From positions 1-29,684 of the IMG/VR virus record IMGVR_UViG_3300031758_008194: a stretch of 29,684 nucleotides of DNA. One strand, given 5' to 3'. Below the pieces are notes generated by a model. That model made no database searches. It worked only from the letters and a program-made list of their open reading frames with translations, and was not told where the DNA came from. Origin of the DNA: a virus. The translations under genes were made by a program, and so were the position numbers. Shown in pieces: positions 29,645 through 29,684 of this stretch. Position 1 is the first letter of the stretch. Each line of letters opens with the position of its first letter.

Positions 29645-29684
29645 CATTCACAATATAACAAAAAAGAAAAAGTGTCATTAAAAT

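Noticed and set aside
29588-29680. Small 31-codon frame MTLFLFCY... at the right edge, minus strand
   Set aside because: Too short, no family, and it overlaps the putative promoter region of the heat-shock gene.
1-29684. tRNA genes, CRISPR arrays, insertion sequences
   Set aside because: No tRNA-like cloverleaf, spaced direct repeats or transposase was seen; the gaps between genes are too short to hold them.

Overview
This window is a stretch of a tailed-phage genome of the T4-like (contractile-tail myovirus) superfamily. It is AT-rich and densely packed, and every gene I can support lies on the minus strand, so transcription runs from high to low coordinates. The T4-type markers are a baseplate wedge pair gp25 and gp6, a gp55-like late sigma factor, a gp61-like primase and the N-terminus of a thymidylate synthase. 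The host is probably a member of the Bacteroidetes. There is a near-perfect Bacteroidetes-type promoter (TTTG, 19 bp, TAnnTTTG) before the sigma-factor operon, and start codons are preceded by A-rich leaders with no Shine-Dalgarno sequence.

Layout in transcription order. (1) 29564-29172: a small heat-shock protein with its own terminator. (2) 29085-27601: a 58-residue protein and a four-helix coiled-coil membrane protein. The membrane protein ends at an A9 slippery run (A AAA AAG), followed in the -1 frame by 89 codons that encode two DxDGDGxxD calcium-binding motifs and have no start codon of their own. (3) 27550-22126: a peptide-deformylase-like protein that has lost its metal ligands, two small proteins, the gp55-like sigma factor, then a translationally coupled cassette of a NodU/TobZ-type carbamoyltransferase, an SGNH hydrolase-like protein and a GT10-like glycosyltransferase. 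(4) 22087-11845: the baseplate region, with a spike/hub-like protein, a virion protein fused to a GH19 muralytic domain, gp25, gp6, a DNRLRE-like protein and several virion proteins of unknown role. (5) 11829-3393: a 1581-residue tail/baseplate protein with an inserted LamG-like domain, then three probable virion proteins, two of them sharing a C-terminal domain, and a small protein. (6) 3373-1: a GIY-YIG-type nuclease, two more SGNH-like proteins, primase, a membrane-anchored coiled-coil protein and thymidylate synthase, cut by the window edge.

Two promoter classes are visible. The octamer TATTTATA (coding strand) occurs in six of the intergenic gaps ahead of virion or membrane-protein genes, with a one-base variant in a seventh. 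It is the reverse complement of the T4 late promoter TATAAATA, and I take it to be this phage's late promoter. The Bacteroidetes-type promoter serves the operon that makes the sigma factor, so a simple cascade is plausible: host polymerase reads the sigma operon, and the sigma factor then directs polymerase to the TATTTATA promoters. Two clear intrinsic terminators are present, after the heat-shock gene and between two structural genes.

The most interesting items are the probable -1 frameshift fusion, the catalytically dead deformylase-like protein, the inverted late-promoter octamer, and the carbamoyl/glycosyl-transfer cassette placed directly behind the sigma factor.
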